Below are positions 22,623-30,568 of a stretch of DNA of 32,093 bases, piece by piece. The stretch comes from Cupriavidus sp. IDO (GTDB lineage: Bacteria > Pseudomonadota > Gammaproteobacteria > Burkholderiales > Burkholderiaceae): assembly GCF_000812465.1 (NCBI RefSeq), contig NZ_JWMA01000084.1, forward strand, positions 1 to 32,093, given 5' to 3'. Numbering within the stretch: the first letter of the stretch is position 1; every line of letters starts with the position of its first letter. The position numbers and the translations under genes were made by a program. The notes under the pieces are model-generated. The model had not been told where the DNA came from, ran no database searches, and saw only the letters and a program-made list of their open reading frames with translations.

Positions 22623-23624
22623 ATGCCGCAAACCATGCGTGCAATGATCTTCGAGGGCGCAGGCAAGCCGCTGCGCCTGCAGGACGTACCGGTTCCCAAA
22701 CCCGGGCCGGGCGAGCTGCGTATTGCCGTGGCGGCATGCGGCGTGTGCCGGACCGACCTGCATATCGCCGACGGCGACCTGCCCCGCCCGAAGCCCGCTC
22801 TCATCCCTGGGCATGAGATCGTCGGCAGGGTCGAATCGTGCGGCGCCGGTGTCACCACCTTCGCGCCAGGCGACCGCGTGGGCGTGCCATGGCTCGGACA
22901 TACCTGTGGCAATTGCAGCTACTGCCTGCACCATCACGAAAACCTCTGCGATGCACCGCAATTCACCGGCTACACCCGCGATGGCGGCTATGCCGAGTAT
23001 GTCATTGCCGACAGCAGCTACTGCTTCAGGATTCCACCCGCCTATGACGATGAGCATGCCGCGCCGCTGCTCTGCGCCGGCCTGATCGGCTACCGGACGC
23101 TACGCATGGCCGGCGAGGCAAAGCGAATCGGCATCTACGGCTTCGGCGCCGCCGCGCATCTGGTGACGCAGATTGCGGTGGCGCAAGGCCGCGAGGTATA
23201 CGCCTTTACCCGCGCCGGCGACACGGGCGCCCAGCAACTGGCCTACCAGACCGGTGCATGCTGGGCAGGCGCCAGCGATCTCCAGTCCCCGGTGCCGCTG
23301 GGTGCGGCGCTGATCTTCGCCCCGGTGGGTGCGCTGGTGCCGTGGGCGCTGCGCGCCGTGGACAAGGGTGGCATCGTCGTCTGTGGCGGCATCCATATGA
23401 GCGATATTCCGGCCATGCCCTACCAGCTGCTTTGGGGAGAAAGACGGCTGTGTTCCGTGGCCAACCTCACGCGCGCCGACGGCATCGCCCTGATGGACTT
23501 TGCAGCCCGGACGCCGCTGCGCACGCACACAACCGCCTACCCCCTGGAGCAGGCCAACGCGGCGCTCGCCGACCTGCGCGACGGCCGTCTTTCCGGTGCC
23601 GCCGTCCTGGAAGTCCGACACTAA
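22623..23624 (+). CDS. Zinc-dependent alcohol dehydrogenase
   Basis: A 333-residue medium-chain dehydrogenase, NAD(P)-dependent. Catalytic zinc ligands Cys42 (GVCRTDLH), His64-Glu65 (PGHEIVG) and Cys151 (PLLCAG) are present. The structural zinc lobe is intact: CGNCSYC...C (Cys95, 98, 101, 109). The nucleotide loop is GIYGFGAAAH at 170-179. It fits the AdhA-like group of bacterial enzymes that reduce acetaldehyde or medium aldehydes in fermentation; placed after a Usp under an FNR-type promoter it would re-oxidise NADH when oxygen is short. Start at ATG 22623 or 22635; neither has a good ribosome site. Confidence 0.92.
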   Translation: MPQTMRAMIFEGAGKPLRLQDVPVPKPGPGELRIAVAACGVCRTDLHIADGDLPRPKPALIPGHEIVGRVESCGAGVTTFAPGDRVGVPWLGHTCGNCSYCLHHHENLCDAPQFTGYTRDGGYAEYVIADSSYCFRIPPAYDDEHAAPLLCAGLIGYRTLRMAGEAKRIGIYGFGAAAHLVTQIAVAQGREVYAFTRAGDTGAQQLAYQTGACWAGASDLQSPVPLGAALIFAPVGALVPWALRAVDKGGIVVCGGIHMSDIPAMPYQLLWGERRLCSVANLTRADGIALMDFAARTPLRTHTTAYPLEQANAALADLRDGRLSGAAVLEVRH

Positions 23625-23645
23625 AGCCCCCAATCCGATATCTCC

Positions 23646-24968
23646 ATGAGCCGTTACCAGACACGCTTTCAGACCCGCGAGCAAGCCGGCACGGAGCTGG
23701 CCTGGGCGTTGCACGCATATCAGGGCACCGGCGCCCTGGTCCTGGCAATTCCGCGCGGCGGCGTGCCGGTCGGGCGCGTCGTGGCCGATGCGCTGGACGC
23801 TGATTTCGACCTGGTGATGGCGCGCAGGATTGTTCCGGGTTTAGCGGTGGACGACTCCGGCGCGACATGGTGCACGTTCCAAGCCAACCCGGGCGGCGAA
23901 GCCGACGGCCAGCGTGACGCCCAGTTCGACCAGCTTCGCAGGCAGCGGGCGGTCTATACGCCGGTTCGCAAGATGGCGGACCCCAAAGGGCGCGTGGTGA
24001 TCGTCGTGGATGATGGCCTGGTCAGCGGAGCAACCATGTATGCCGCGCTCGCCAGCCTGCGCAAGCGGCAGCCCGCCCGGCTCATCTGCGCGCTCCCGAT
24101 TGCCGCCAGGGCCGGGCTGGACCGGCTCCGCGCCCTGGCCGACGAGGTCATCTGCCTGGATGCGCCGGATCGCATCGAGAACCTCGCGCACTACTATCAC
24201 GAGTTCCAGCTGGTCAGCGACGACCGGGTCCGGCAGTTGACAGGCACAACGGCAGCCCAATCTCAGATCCGTTCACGGCCGGGCGCCAGGGCAAGCGTGC
24301 CATCGCTGAGCATGGCCCTGCAGATTCCGTACGAGACCACCTGCCTCCGGGCCATGCTCGAAACGGCGCCGAACCCGGTGGGCGTCGTGATGATGGTGCA
24401 TGCCGGTGGCGCGCAGCGCCGCGCCGCGCGCAGCCACTACCTGGCGCGCAAGCTGCGGGCGAAGGGTTTCGCCACCATGCTCGTGGACCTGCGGCCCGAC
24501 AGCCACGTCAATGACGCACCGGATACCGAGGTCGATGACCTGGTGGCAAGGCTGGACCATGCCCTGAACTTCCTGCGCGCCAGGACACCCTGCGCAAGGC
24601 TGCCGGCGGGCTTGCTAAGTACCGGCACCGCCGCAGCGGCAGCCCTGCGATTGGCCGCACGCAACGCGGCGCAGCTCGGCGCCGTGGTCTGCGTTGCGGG
24701 GCGAGCGGATCTCGCGGGCAGCGCCAGCCTGCAGCAGCTCGAGATCCCTGCCGTGCTGATTTGTGCCAGCGGCGATCCGCAGAGCATACAGATCAACGAC
24801 CTTGCATTCGAACAGATGCATTGCCCCCGGCAACTGCGGCTGATTCCGACCAACGGCCGCGGATTCGAAGACCGCGAGGCCCTGGAAGACATCGCGACAC
24901 TCTCGGCGGACTGGTTCGGGCGGCACCTTGCGGCGGCATCGCCTCCGAGCCTGGCTTACGGAGGATGA
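23646..24968 (+). CDS. Phosphoribosyltransferase-hydrolase fusion
   Basis: A 440-residue two-domain protein. Residues 1-200 are a type I phosphoribosyltransferase-like domain with the PRPP loop VVIVVDDGLVSGATM (117-131) and IPRGGVPVG (35-43). Residues 220-430 resemble a dienelactone-hydrolase alpha/beta fold: nucleophile region LLSTGTAAAAAL (Ser325), an Asp at 377 (SGDPQS), but the usual catalytic His of the ATHLFEE motif is replaced (PTNGRGFED, Arg405), so the hydrolase is probably inactive or altered. The domain pair is the same as in Mycobacterium tuberculosis Rv0571c, a DosR dormancy gene. Third gene of the FNR-type operon, 21 bases after adh. Confidence 0.85.
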   Translation: MSRYQTRFQTREQAGTELAWALHAYQGTGALVLAIPRGGVPVGRVVADALDADFDLVMARRIVPGLAVDDSGATWCTFQANPGGEADGQRDAQFDQLRRQRAVYTPVRKMADPKGRVVIVVDDGLVSGATMYAALASLRKRQPARLICALPIAARAGLDRLRALADEVICLDAPDRIENLAHYYHEFQLVSDDRVRQLTGTTAAQSQIRSRPGARASVPSLSMALQIPYETTCLRAMLETAPNPVGVVMMVHAGGAQRRAARSHYLARKLRAKGFATMLVDLRPDSHVNDAPDTEVDDLVARLDHALNFLRARTPCARLPAGLLSTGTAAAAALRLAARNAAQLGAVVCVAGRADLAGSASLQQLEIPAVLICASGDPQSIQINDLAFEQMHCPRQLRLIPTNGRGFEDREALEDIATLSADWFGRHLAAASPPSLAYGG

Positions 24969-24987
24969 GCGCAATGCTGTCTCATCC
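24963..24987. terminator. Inverted repeat between convergent genes
   Basis: GGATGAG-cgcaatgctgt-CTCATCC, 7-base perfect arms with an 11-base loop, beginning in the stop region of the PRTase-hydrolase gene and facing the convergent LysR stop. No T-run; a weak bidirectional terminator at best. Confidence 0.35.
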
Positions 24988-25002
24988 GAGAAAGGCATGC
25001 GG

Positions 25003-25920
25003 TCAGGCGAACGTATCCACGCCCTGCACCAGCCTCTTGGCCAGTCGCGGCTGGCTGAGTTGCTCCAGCCACCATTGCAACGCCCGCCCATCGTGGTCGC
25101 CACGCCAGCCCACGTACAGCACGTTGGGCTCGCGCGGATCGGCGGTGTGCATCTCCACCAGTTCCCCGCGCTTGAGCAGCGCCGCCACGCGGTAGCGAGG
25201 CAGCCAGCCTGCGCCCAGGGCGTCGCGCTGGGCCAGGATCTTGGCGCGCATGCTGGGCACGGCCAGTGCGGCCTGTCCACCGAGCACGCCGTAGCCCCTC
25301 CCGGCCGTCGTGCGCGAAGTGTCTGCCACTACCACGGCGCGGTGCCCGGCGATGATTTCGCGCGTGAGCGGCTCCTTCACCTTCGCCAGCGGATGCCGCG
25401 GCGATACGGCAAACACCCACTCCATCACGCCAAGTTCCGCCCAGCGCAGGTTAGGAATCGAAGGCGGTTCGTTGGTGGCGCCGATGACCAGGTCGGCGCG
25501 GCCGTCGCGCAGGGCTTCCCAGGTACCGCCCAGCACTTCGCTGGTCAAGCGCAGCGCCACGCCGGACTTCAGCGCGTCGAAGGTGCGGATGACCGGCATC
25601 AGCAGCTCGAACTCCAGGATCTCGTCGCTGACGATCCACAGGCGGTCTTCCCAGCCGCTGGCGACCTGCCGCACGCGCTGCGTCATGCGCGCGACATCCT
25701 GCATCAGCCGCTCGGCTTCCTGCGCCAGCAGCCGGCCCGCGGGCGTGAGCTGGAGACGGTAGCGGCGGCGGTCGAACAGCAGGGCGTCAAAGCGCGCCTC
25801 CAGCTGACGTGCGGCATGCGACACCGTGGACGGCGCCTTGCCGAGCCTGGCCGCCGCGCGCGACAGGCTGCCGCTCTCGCGGATCGCTTCCAGCAGCGCC
25901 AGTTCGTCTTCTGTCAGCAT
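25003..25920 (-). CDS. LysR-type transcriptional regulator
   Basis: A 305-residue LysR regulator: winged helix at 1-60 (LTEDELALLEAIRESGSLSRAAARLG, then APSTVSHAARQLE) and an effector domain after about 90. Start is ATG 25920; a TTG two codons earlier is in frame but unlikely. It is divergent from the glutathionyl-hydroquinone reductase gene across 97 bases and is its likely regulator. No clear dyad operator stands out in the gap. The 3' end is convergent with the PRTase-hydrolase gene. Confidence 0.9.
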   Translation of the reverse strand: MLTEDELALLEAIRESGSLSRAAARLGKAPSTVSHAARQLEARFDALLFDRRRYRLQLTPAGRLLAQEAERLMQDVARMTQRVRQVASGWEDRLWIVSDEILEFELLMPVIRTFDALKSGVALRLTSEVLGGTWEALRDGRADLVIGATNEPPSIPNLRWAELGVMEWVFAVSPRHPLAKVKEPLTREIIAGHRAVVVADTSRTTAGRGYGVLGGQAALAVPSMRAKILAQRDALGAGWLPRYRVAALLKRGELVEMHTADPREPNVLYVGWRGDHDGRALQWWLEQLSQPRLAKRLVQGVDTFA

Positions 25921-26017
25921 GTTCAATCCCGTCGAACGAGTCAGTCGGGAAAATCGTACGGCAAGGCGGGTAAATCAGTCCACTATGCGGGCAGGAGAAA
26001 AGCGCAAGGAGCAAGAC

Positions 26018-26995
26018 ATGGGACTTCTGGTGAATGGCCGCTGGCAGGACAAGTGGTATGACACCGCCTCCACGGGCGGGCGCTTCGTGCGCAAGGACGC
26101 CGCCTTCCGCAACTGGGTAACGCCCGACGGCAGCGCCGGCCCCAGCGGCTCCGGCGGCTTCCGCGCCGAACCGGGGCGCTACCACCTGTACGTGAGCCTG
26201 GCCTGCCCGTGGGCGCACCGCACGCTGATCCTGCGTGAAATCAAGGGATTGCAGGACATGATCGGCGTTTCGTCGGTGCACTGGCTGATGCGCGAGGAAG
26301 GCTGGACCTTTGCCGACGGCCCAGGCGTGGTGCCCGACGCGGTCAACAACGCGCGCGTGCTGCACCAGGTCTATACCGCCGCCAGCCCGGACTACACCGG
26401 CCGCGTCACCGTGCCGGTGCTGTGGGACAAGCAGCGCGCCACCATCGTCTGCAACGAGTCATCGGAAATCATCCGCATGATGAATTCGGCCTTCGATGGC
26501 GTGGGCGCCACACCCGGCGACTACTACCCGTTGACACTGCGCGCCGAGATCGATGCGATCAATAGCCGCGTCTACGACACCGTCAACAACGGCGTCTACA
26601 AATCGGGCTTCGCCACCACGCAGCAGGCCTACGAGGAAGGCGTGGTGCCGCTGTTCGAGACGCTAGACTGGCTCGAAGCACGGCTGTCGACGCAGCGTTA
26701 CCTGGCGGGCAACCGGTTCACCGAAGCGGATATCCGGCTGTTCACAACGCTGATCCGCTTCGACGCGGTGTACGTCGGCCACTTCAAATGCAACCTGCGC
26801 CGGATCGCGGACTACCCTGCCTTGTCAGCGTATGTGCGCGACATCTATCAGCAGCCGGGCATTGCCGGCACGGTGAACTTCGAGCACATCAAGCGGCACT
26901 ACTACGAAAGCCACCGCACGCTGAACCCGGCCGGCATCGTGCCGCTCGGTCCGGTGCAGGACTTTACGGCGCCGCACGGGCGCGAACAGTTGTAA
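26018..26995 (+). CDS. Glutathionyl-hydroquinone reductase (YqjG/PcpF type)
   Basis: A 325-residue Xi-class glutathione transferase. It reduces glutathionyl-hydroquinones back to free hydroquinones with glutathione, in the cytoplasm. The catalytic Cys63 lies in LYVSLACPWAHRTLI, the same residue number as in E. coli YqjG. Further landmarks are VPVLWDKQRATIVCNESSEIIRM and the C-terminal helical domain with YLAGNRFTEADIRLF. A strong AAGGAG ribosome site lies 6 bases before the ATG, which decides the start. Divergent LysR neighbour; its stop is 5 bases from the stop of the convergent flavoprotein gene. Length is normal for the family. Confidence 0.94.
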   Translation: MGLLVNGRWQDKWYDTASTGGRFVRKDAAFRNWVTPDGSAGPSGSGGFRAEPGRYHLYVSLACPWAHRTLILREIKGLQDMIGVSSVHWLMREEGWTFADGPGVVPDAVNNARVLHQVYTAASPDYTGRVTVPVLWDKQRATIVCNESSEIIRMMNSAFDGVGATPGDYYPLTLRAEIDAINSRVYDTVNNGVYKSGFATTQQAYEEGVVPLFETLDWLEARLSTQRYLAGNRFTEADIRLFTTLIRFDAVYVGHFKCNLRRIADYPALSAYVRDIYQQPGIAGTVNFEHIKRHYYESHRTLNPAGIVPLGPVQDFTAPHGREQL

Positions 26996-27000
26996 GGGAC

Positions 27001-28836
27001 TCAGGCTGTCAGCCTGTCCACTGCCCGCATCCCCTGCCCGATCGCCGCAGTCAGCGACGGGCTGCCCGCGCTGTCGCTGTTGGCGAAGCTGACGCTGCCC
27101 ATGCCCGGCAGCACCGGCCAGGTAGCGGCATCTTCCCCGGCCAGGCTGTCCGGCATATAGCTGTAGCCGTGCGCCCAGCGGTTCAGGGTAATGCCGCGGA
27201 TAACGTCTTTCGAGGCAAAGCCGGCCGGCCCGAGCATGCGGTCAAGCTGGGTGCGGATGCCCAGCTCCAGTTCGCTGAACGGCGTGCCGAGCAGGAACGC
27301 ACGCCCGGCGCGGAAGCGCTCGCGCGCGCTCATGCCGCTGTCCGGCACGGTCGGCACGTAGAGCATATGCAGCACCGCCGGATCGGCCGGACCCGTGCCG
27401 GCGGGCGGTTCCAGCCAGAGGTCGGTATAGGCCATGGCTGGCGCGTGGATGCGGCGGGTCTTGAGCGCCGCGAACGCCTGCCAGTGATCGAGCGCGACCT
27501 TGGTATAGATCAGCGGCGCCTTGACGTCGGCGCGCAGCGCCTCCTTCTGCGCGGCCGGCAGCGATGGCATCAGGTACGGGATCATCATGTTGTAGCCGGC
27601 CAGCACCACGTGCCGCGCCTCGACCCGATGCAGGTTGCCTTGCCAGCCATAGGTCACGCGCGTGATATTGCCGTCGGGCTCGACGGCAATGGCGGTGCTG
27701 TTCAGCCGCAGGCGCACGCGCGCGTCGTCGCGGTCCAGGCGGCTGTAGTCGAACGCGGCCGTCACCACGTCCGCCGGCTTGCCAATCGTGGCGACGCCCG
27801 GGATCAGGCTGTTCACCAGCAGACGCGCCAGCGAGGCATTGCCGTCCGGGAACCAGAGCCGCGATGTGGGCGACTTGCCCAGCCGCGGATTCGGCGCGGG
27901 AGCAGGCATGCCGGCGCCCGCAGGCAGGCCAATCGAAATCGCATCGGCCACCGAAATGCCGTCCGCGTCCAATGCATAGGCGTCGTTGCTGCGGCTGCGC
28001 AGGAAGCGCTGGCCGGCCAGGCCGATGCCGGCCTTGTCCCGCAGGAACGCGGCATAGCGCGTGCGGGGCAGATAGGTGGCGCGCTCGCCGGCCGGCATGC
28101 CAGCGAGGTAGTCCACATTGCCTTCGGCAAGCTTCGCCAGGGCAAGGCGGTCCTGCGGCGGCAATGGCGCCCCGTCAAGAAAGCGCTGCGCCAGACCCGA
28201 AGCCGGCTCGCTGGCACGCTGGCCACTGCGGGCATCGATCAGCTCGCCGAAGGGATCGCCTGCCAGCCACTGGTCGCGGCCGAAATGATCGGCATCGAAG
28301 AAGACGGCCCGGCCCATGCCGAGAGCGGCGTATGGATCCGGGGCTTCACCAGCCGGAGCGCGCGCAGCGTCCAGCCCGAGTCCGGCCAGCAGCTCGCGCA
28401 CGGCGGCGTCCGTGGCGGCCGTGGCAGGCATCTCGGCGCTGCCGCCGTAGGTCACCAGCCGCTTGCCGCGTACGGTGAATTCATTGCGCTTGGCGTGGCC
28501 GCCGAAATCGTCGTGATTGTCGAGGATCAGGATGCGCTTGCCGGCGCCGAACTTGCGCCGGTAGAACCAGGCCGCGGCCAGGCCGCTCAGGCCACCGCCG
28601 ACCACCACCAGGTCGAACGCCTCGTGCGCCAGCACGGTCGGGTACTTCGCGCCTTCGCGCGCCAGGCTGTGCGCCAGCGTGAACGTGCCCGCGTGGTTGC
28701 CGCGCAGGCCGGTCAGCGCGGGCGGATACGTGGCACTGCCCGCAGCTTGTGCGGCGTGCAGCCACTGCGCGGGCGCCAGGCCCGCCGCAATCGTCAGCGC
28801 CGTGCCATTGAGGAAATCTCTGCGCGAAATCGTCAT
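27001..28836 (-). CDS. Tat-exported flavoprotein, spermidine dehydrogenase-like
   Basis: A 611-residue FAD protein. The N-terminus carries a twin-arginine signal (SRRDFLNG, residues 4-11) and hydrophobic stretch, so it folds before export to the periplasm. The FAD loop DLVVVGGGLSGLAAAWFYRR is at about 75-94, then ILDNHDDFGGHAKRNEF. This opening and the length match Pseudomonas aeruginosa spermidine dehydrogenase SpdH (about 620 residues). Substrate (polyamine or other amine/alcohol) is not proven. Its ATG overlaps the stop of the tri-haem cytochrome c gene (ATGA), so the two are made together and the cytochrome is the probable electron acceptor. Confidence 0.85.
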   Translation of the reverse strand: MTISRRDFLNGTALTIAAGLAPAQWLHAAQAAGSATYPPALTGLRGNHAGTFTLAHSLAREGAKYPTVLAHEAFDLVVVGGGLSGLAAAWFYRRKFGAGKRILILDNHDDFGGHAKRNEFTVRGKRLVTYGGSAEMPATAATDAAVRELLAGLGLDAARAPAGEAPDPYAALGMGRAVFFDADHFGRDQWLAGDPFGELIDARSGQRASEPASGLAQRFLDGAPLPPQDRLALAKLAEGNVDYLAGMPAGERATYLPRTRYAAFLRDKAGIGLAGQRFLRSRSNDAYALDADGISVADAISIGLPAGAGMPAPAPNPRLGKSPTSRLWFPDGNASLARLLVNSLIPGVATIGKPADVVTAAFDYSRLDRDDARVRLRLNSTAIAVEPDGNITRVTYGWQGNLHRVEARHVVLAGYNMMIPYLMPSLPAAQKEALRADVKAPLIYTKVALDHWQAFAALKTRRIHAPAMAYTDLWLEPPAGTGPADPAVLHMLYVPTVPDSGMSARERFRAGRAFLLGTPFSELELGIRTQLDRMLGPAGFASKDVIRGITLNRWAHGYSYMPDSLAGEDAATWPVLPGMGSVSFANSDSAGSPSLTAAIGQGMRAVDRLTA

Positions 28837-30173
28837 CGGTCAGTTTTCGGTTCTTGTCCGCCCAGCACCTGACGGCGCTCGGCCACGGTGCGTTCCGTCA
28901 CTACCGCGGCGCGGTTGCCCCAGTTGCCACGGATGAAGCTCAGCACGTTGGCCAGTTCCTGGTTGTCCAGCGTCCAGCCATAGCCGGGCATGTGATAGTC
29001 GGTGGGCGCGGTATTCACGCGTGCGGTCACGGCGCCGTCCAGCAGCAGGTTCACCAGCGACGACGGGTCAGGGTCCGCCACGGTGGGGTTGCCGGCCAGC
29101 GGCGGGAAGACGCGGGCAAACCCCTTGCCGTCGGCGCCGTGGCAGGGCATGCAGAACTGCGCGTACTGGCGCGAGCCGGTGCTGTCGAACCGGCCCTGTG
29201 CCAGTTGCGCGGCAGCGGATGGGTCGTGGCGGAACGGCTTGTCTTCGCCGCGCGCGCCGGGGATCGATTTGAGGTAGGCGGCCACGGCGTCGAGGTCGGT
29301 CGCGTTCATGTATTGCGTCGACGTAGAAATGACGGTCGACATCGGCCCGAACGAAGTCGCGTGCGCATTGCGCCCGGTGCGCAGGAACTCGGCTATCTCC
29401 GCGCGCGACCACGCGCCCAGCCCCGTGATCTGGTCACTGGTCAGGTTGGTGGCCGACCAGCCTTCGACGATGGCGCCTGACAGGAACCGCTTGCTGCGCT
29501 CGTCGAGCCCCTTCTCGGCAAACAGCATGCCGCGCGGCGTATGGCAGGCGCCGCAGTGGGCCACGGCCTGCACGAGATAGGCGCCACGGTTCCATTCGGC
29601 GCCCTTGGCGGTATCCGTGCGCACCGGCGCATCGTCAAGGAAGAAGCCGTTCCACACGGCCAACAGCCAGCGCATGCTGAACGGCCAGCGCATCTGCGCT
29701 GCCGGGTTCCGCTGCGATACCGGCGCCACTTCGGCGCGGAGATAGGCGTATAGCGCCGCCACGTCCTCCGTGCGCATGCGCGCGTAGGACGGATACGGCA
29801 TGGCCGGATAGAGCCGCTTGCCGTGCAGTGCCACGCCCTGCCGCACCGCGCGGTCGAAGTCGGCCAGTGTGTAGGCACCGATGCCGCTGCCCTTGTCCGG
29901 CGTGATGTTGGTCGAATAGATGGTCCCCACCGCCGTGCGGATTGGCAGGCCGCCCGCGAAGGGCTTGCCGCCCTCGCGCGTATGGCAGGCGGCGCAGTTG
30001 GCGATCTTGGCAAGATAGCGCCCACGTTCCAGTTGCTGCGCAGGCGTGACGGCAGACTGTGGGGCCGACTGGGCCCGGGCCTGCGGAATGGCGATGACCA
30101 AGGCGGCCAGCGCCATGAACAGGCAGGCCAGCCACAAGACAGCGGCAGGATGCCGCCTTTTCAGAAGATGCAT
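28833..30173 (-). CDS. Tri-haem cytochrome c, dehydrogenase electron-transfer subunit
   Basis: A 446-residue exported cytochrome with a signal/anchor helix (residues 12-34) and three c-type haem sites: CAACH (60-64), CGACH (207-211) and CMPCH (341-345). This is the three-domain layout of the cytochrome subunits of membrane-bound alcohol, gluconate and sorbitol dehydrogenases, which pass electrons from a periplasmic dehydrogenase to ubiquinone or oxidases. Here the partner is the spermidine-dehydrogenase-like flavoprotein encoded directly after it with an ATGA overlap, rather than a GMC or quinoprotein dehydrogenase. The length is typical of the family. Middle gene of the leftward operon, 45 bases after the DUF2970 gene. 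Confidence 0.92.
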   Translation of the reverse strand: MHLLKRRHPAAVLWLACLFMALAALVIAIPQARAQSAPQSAVTPAQQLERGRYLAKIANCAACHTREGGKPFAGGLPIRTAVGTIYSTNITPDKGSGIGAYTLADFDRAVRQGVALHGKRLYPAMPYPSYARMRTEDVAALYAYLRAEVAPVSQRNPAAQMRWPFSMRWLLAVWNGFFLDDAPVRTDTAKGAEWNRGAYLVQAVAHCGACHTPRGMLFAEKGLDERSKRFLSGAIVEGWSATNLTSDQITGLGAWSRAEIAEFLRTGRNAHATSFGPMSTVISTSTQYMNATDLDAVAAYLKSIPGARGEDKPFRHDPSAAAQLAQGRFDSTGSRQYAQFCMPCHGADGKGFARVFPPLAGNPTVADPDPSSLVNLLLDGAVTARVNTAPTDYHMPGYGWTLDNQELANVLSFIRGNWGNRAAVVTERTVAERRQVLGGQEPKTDR

Positions 30174-30218
30174 GGGGCTTGTTGTTATCAGGCGTGTTCG
30201 GACAACCAGGCGACCCGG

Positions 30219-30404
30219 TCAGGCGTGCGTCACCGCCCAGTTTGCCAGCACCACCAGGCACAGCACCAGCCCCGCGGCCAGCATCACGCCGGTCAGGATC
30301 AGTGGGACCGGCCGCGCGCTTTCCAGGTCGCGCTCATGCTCCTGGCCCTTGCGCAGCCCGAGGAAGCCCCACAGCACGGTTCGGATCAGCCTTAACGGAT
30401 TCAT
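30219..30404 (-). CDS. DUF2970 small membrane protein
   Basis: A 61-residue protein of the DUF2970 family, marked by NPLRLIRTVLWGFLGLRKGQEHERD and one C-terminal membrane span (VPLILTGVMLAAGLVLCLVVLANW). These small proteins are common in betaproteobacteria, often near cytochrome or oxidase genes, with no known role. ATG 30404 is chosen because GGAG lies 7 bases upstream; the GTG two codons earlier is too close to it. First gene of the operon with the tri-haem cytochrome and flavoprotein; a membrane-anchoring or assembly role is possible. Confidence 0.85.
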   Translation of the reverse strand: MNPLRLIRTVLWGFLGLRKGQEHERDLESARPVPLILTGVMLAAGLVLCLVVLANWAVTHA

Positions 30405-30494
30405 CGTCACACTCCTTTGTCTGGCAGGCGTCGCCTTCCGGGCAAGCCCTTTTCACCTGAAAGGGATTATCGGCCGCGCCGGCAAGACATAACA

Positions 30495-30533
30495 GCATCA
30501 GATACCGGAGAATTTTGCGTATCAGTTTGCCGG
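30495..30533. promoter_or_regulatory. Candidate MocR-type direct-repeat operator
   Basis: Two copies of RYATCAG followed by CCGG: GCATCAG-atac-CGG (30495-30508) and GTATCAG-tttgc-CGG (30519-30533), 24 bases apart in the 164-base gap between the DUF2970 gene and the MocR-type gene. MocR regulators such as PdxR and GabR bind direct repeats next to their own promoter. GATAAT at 30541-30546 is a possible rightward -10, and ATTATC at 30466-30471 a leftward one. Confidence 0.45.
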
Positions 30534-30568
30534 TCCGGGCGATAATCCCGGGCAAAGGACTCCCCGCC

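Noticed and set aside
27011..27024. AGGCTG-T-CAGCCT palindrome near the convergent reductase/flavoprotein ends
   Set aside because: A one-base loop cannot form a terminator hairpin, and it encodes the last residues of the flavoprotein; likely chance.
26788..28872. Long rightward open frame antisense to the flavoprotein gene
   Set aside because: Same cause: the leftward frame gives a clear FAD protein with Tat signal, while the antisense product is Arg/Gln/Ala-rich without any motif and runs through the end of the reductase gene.
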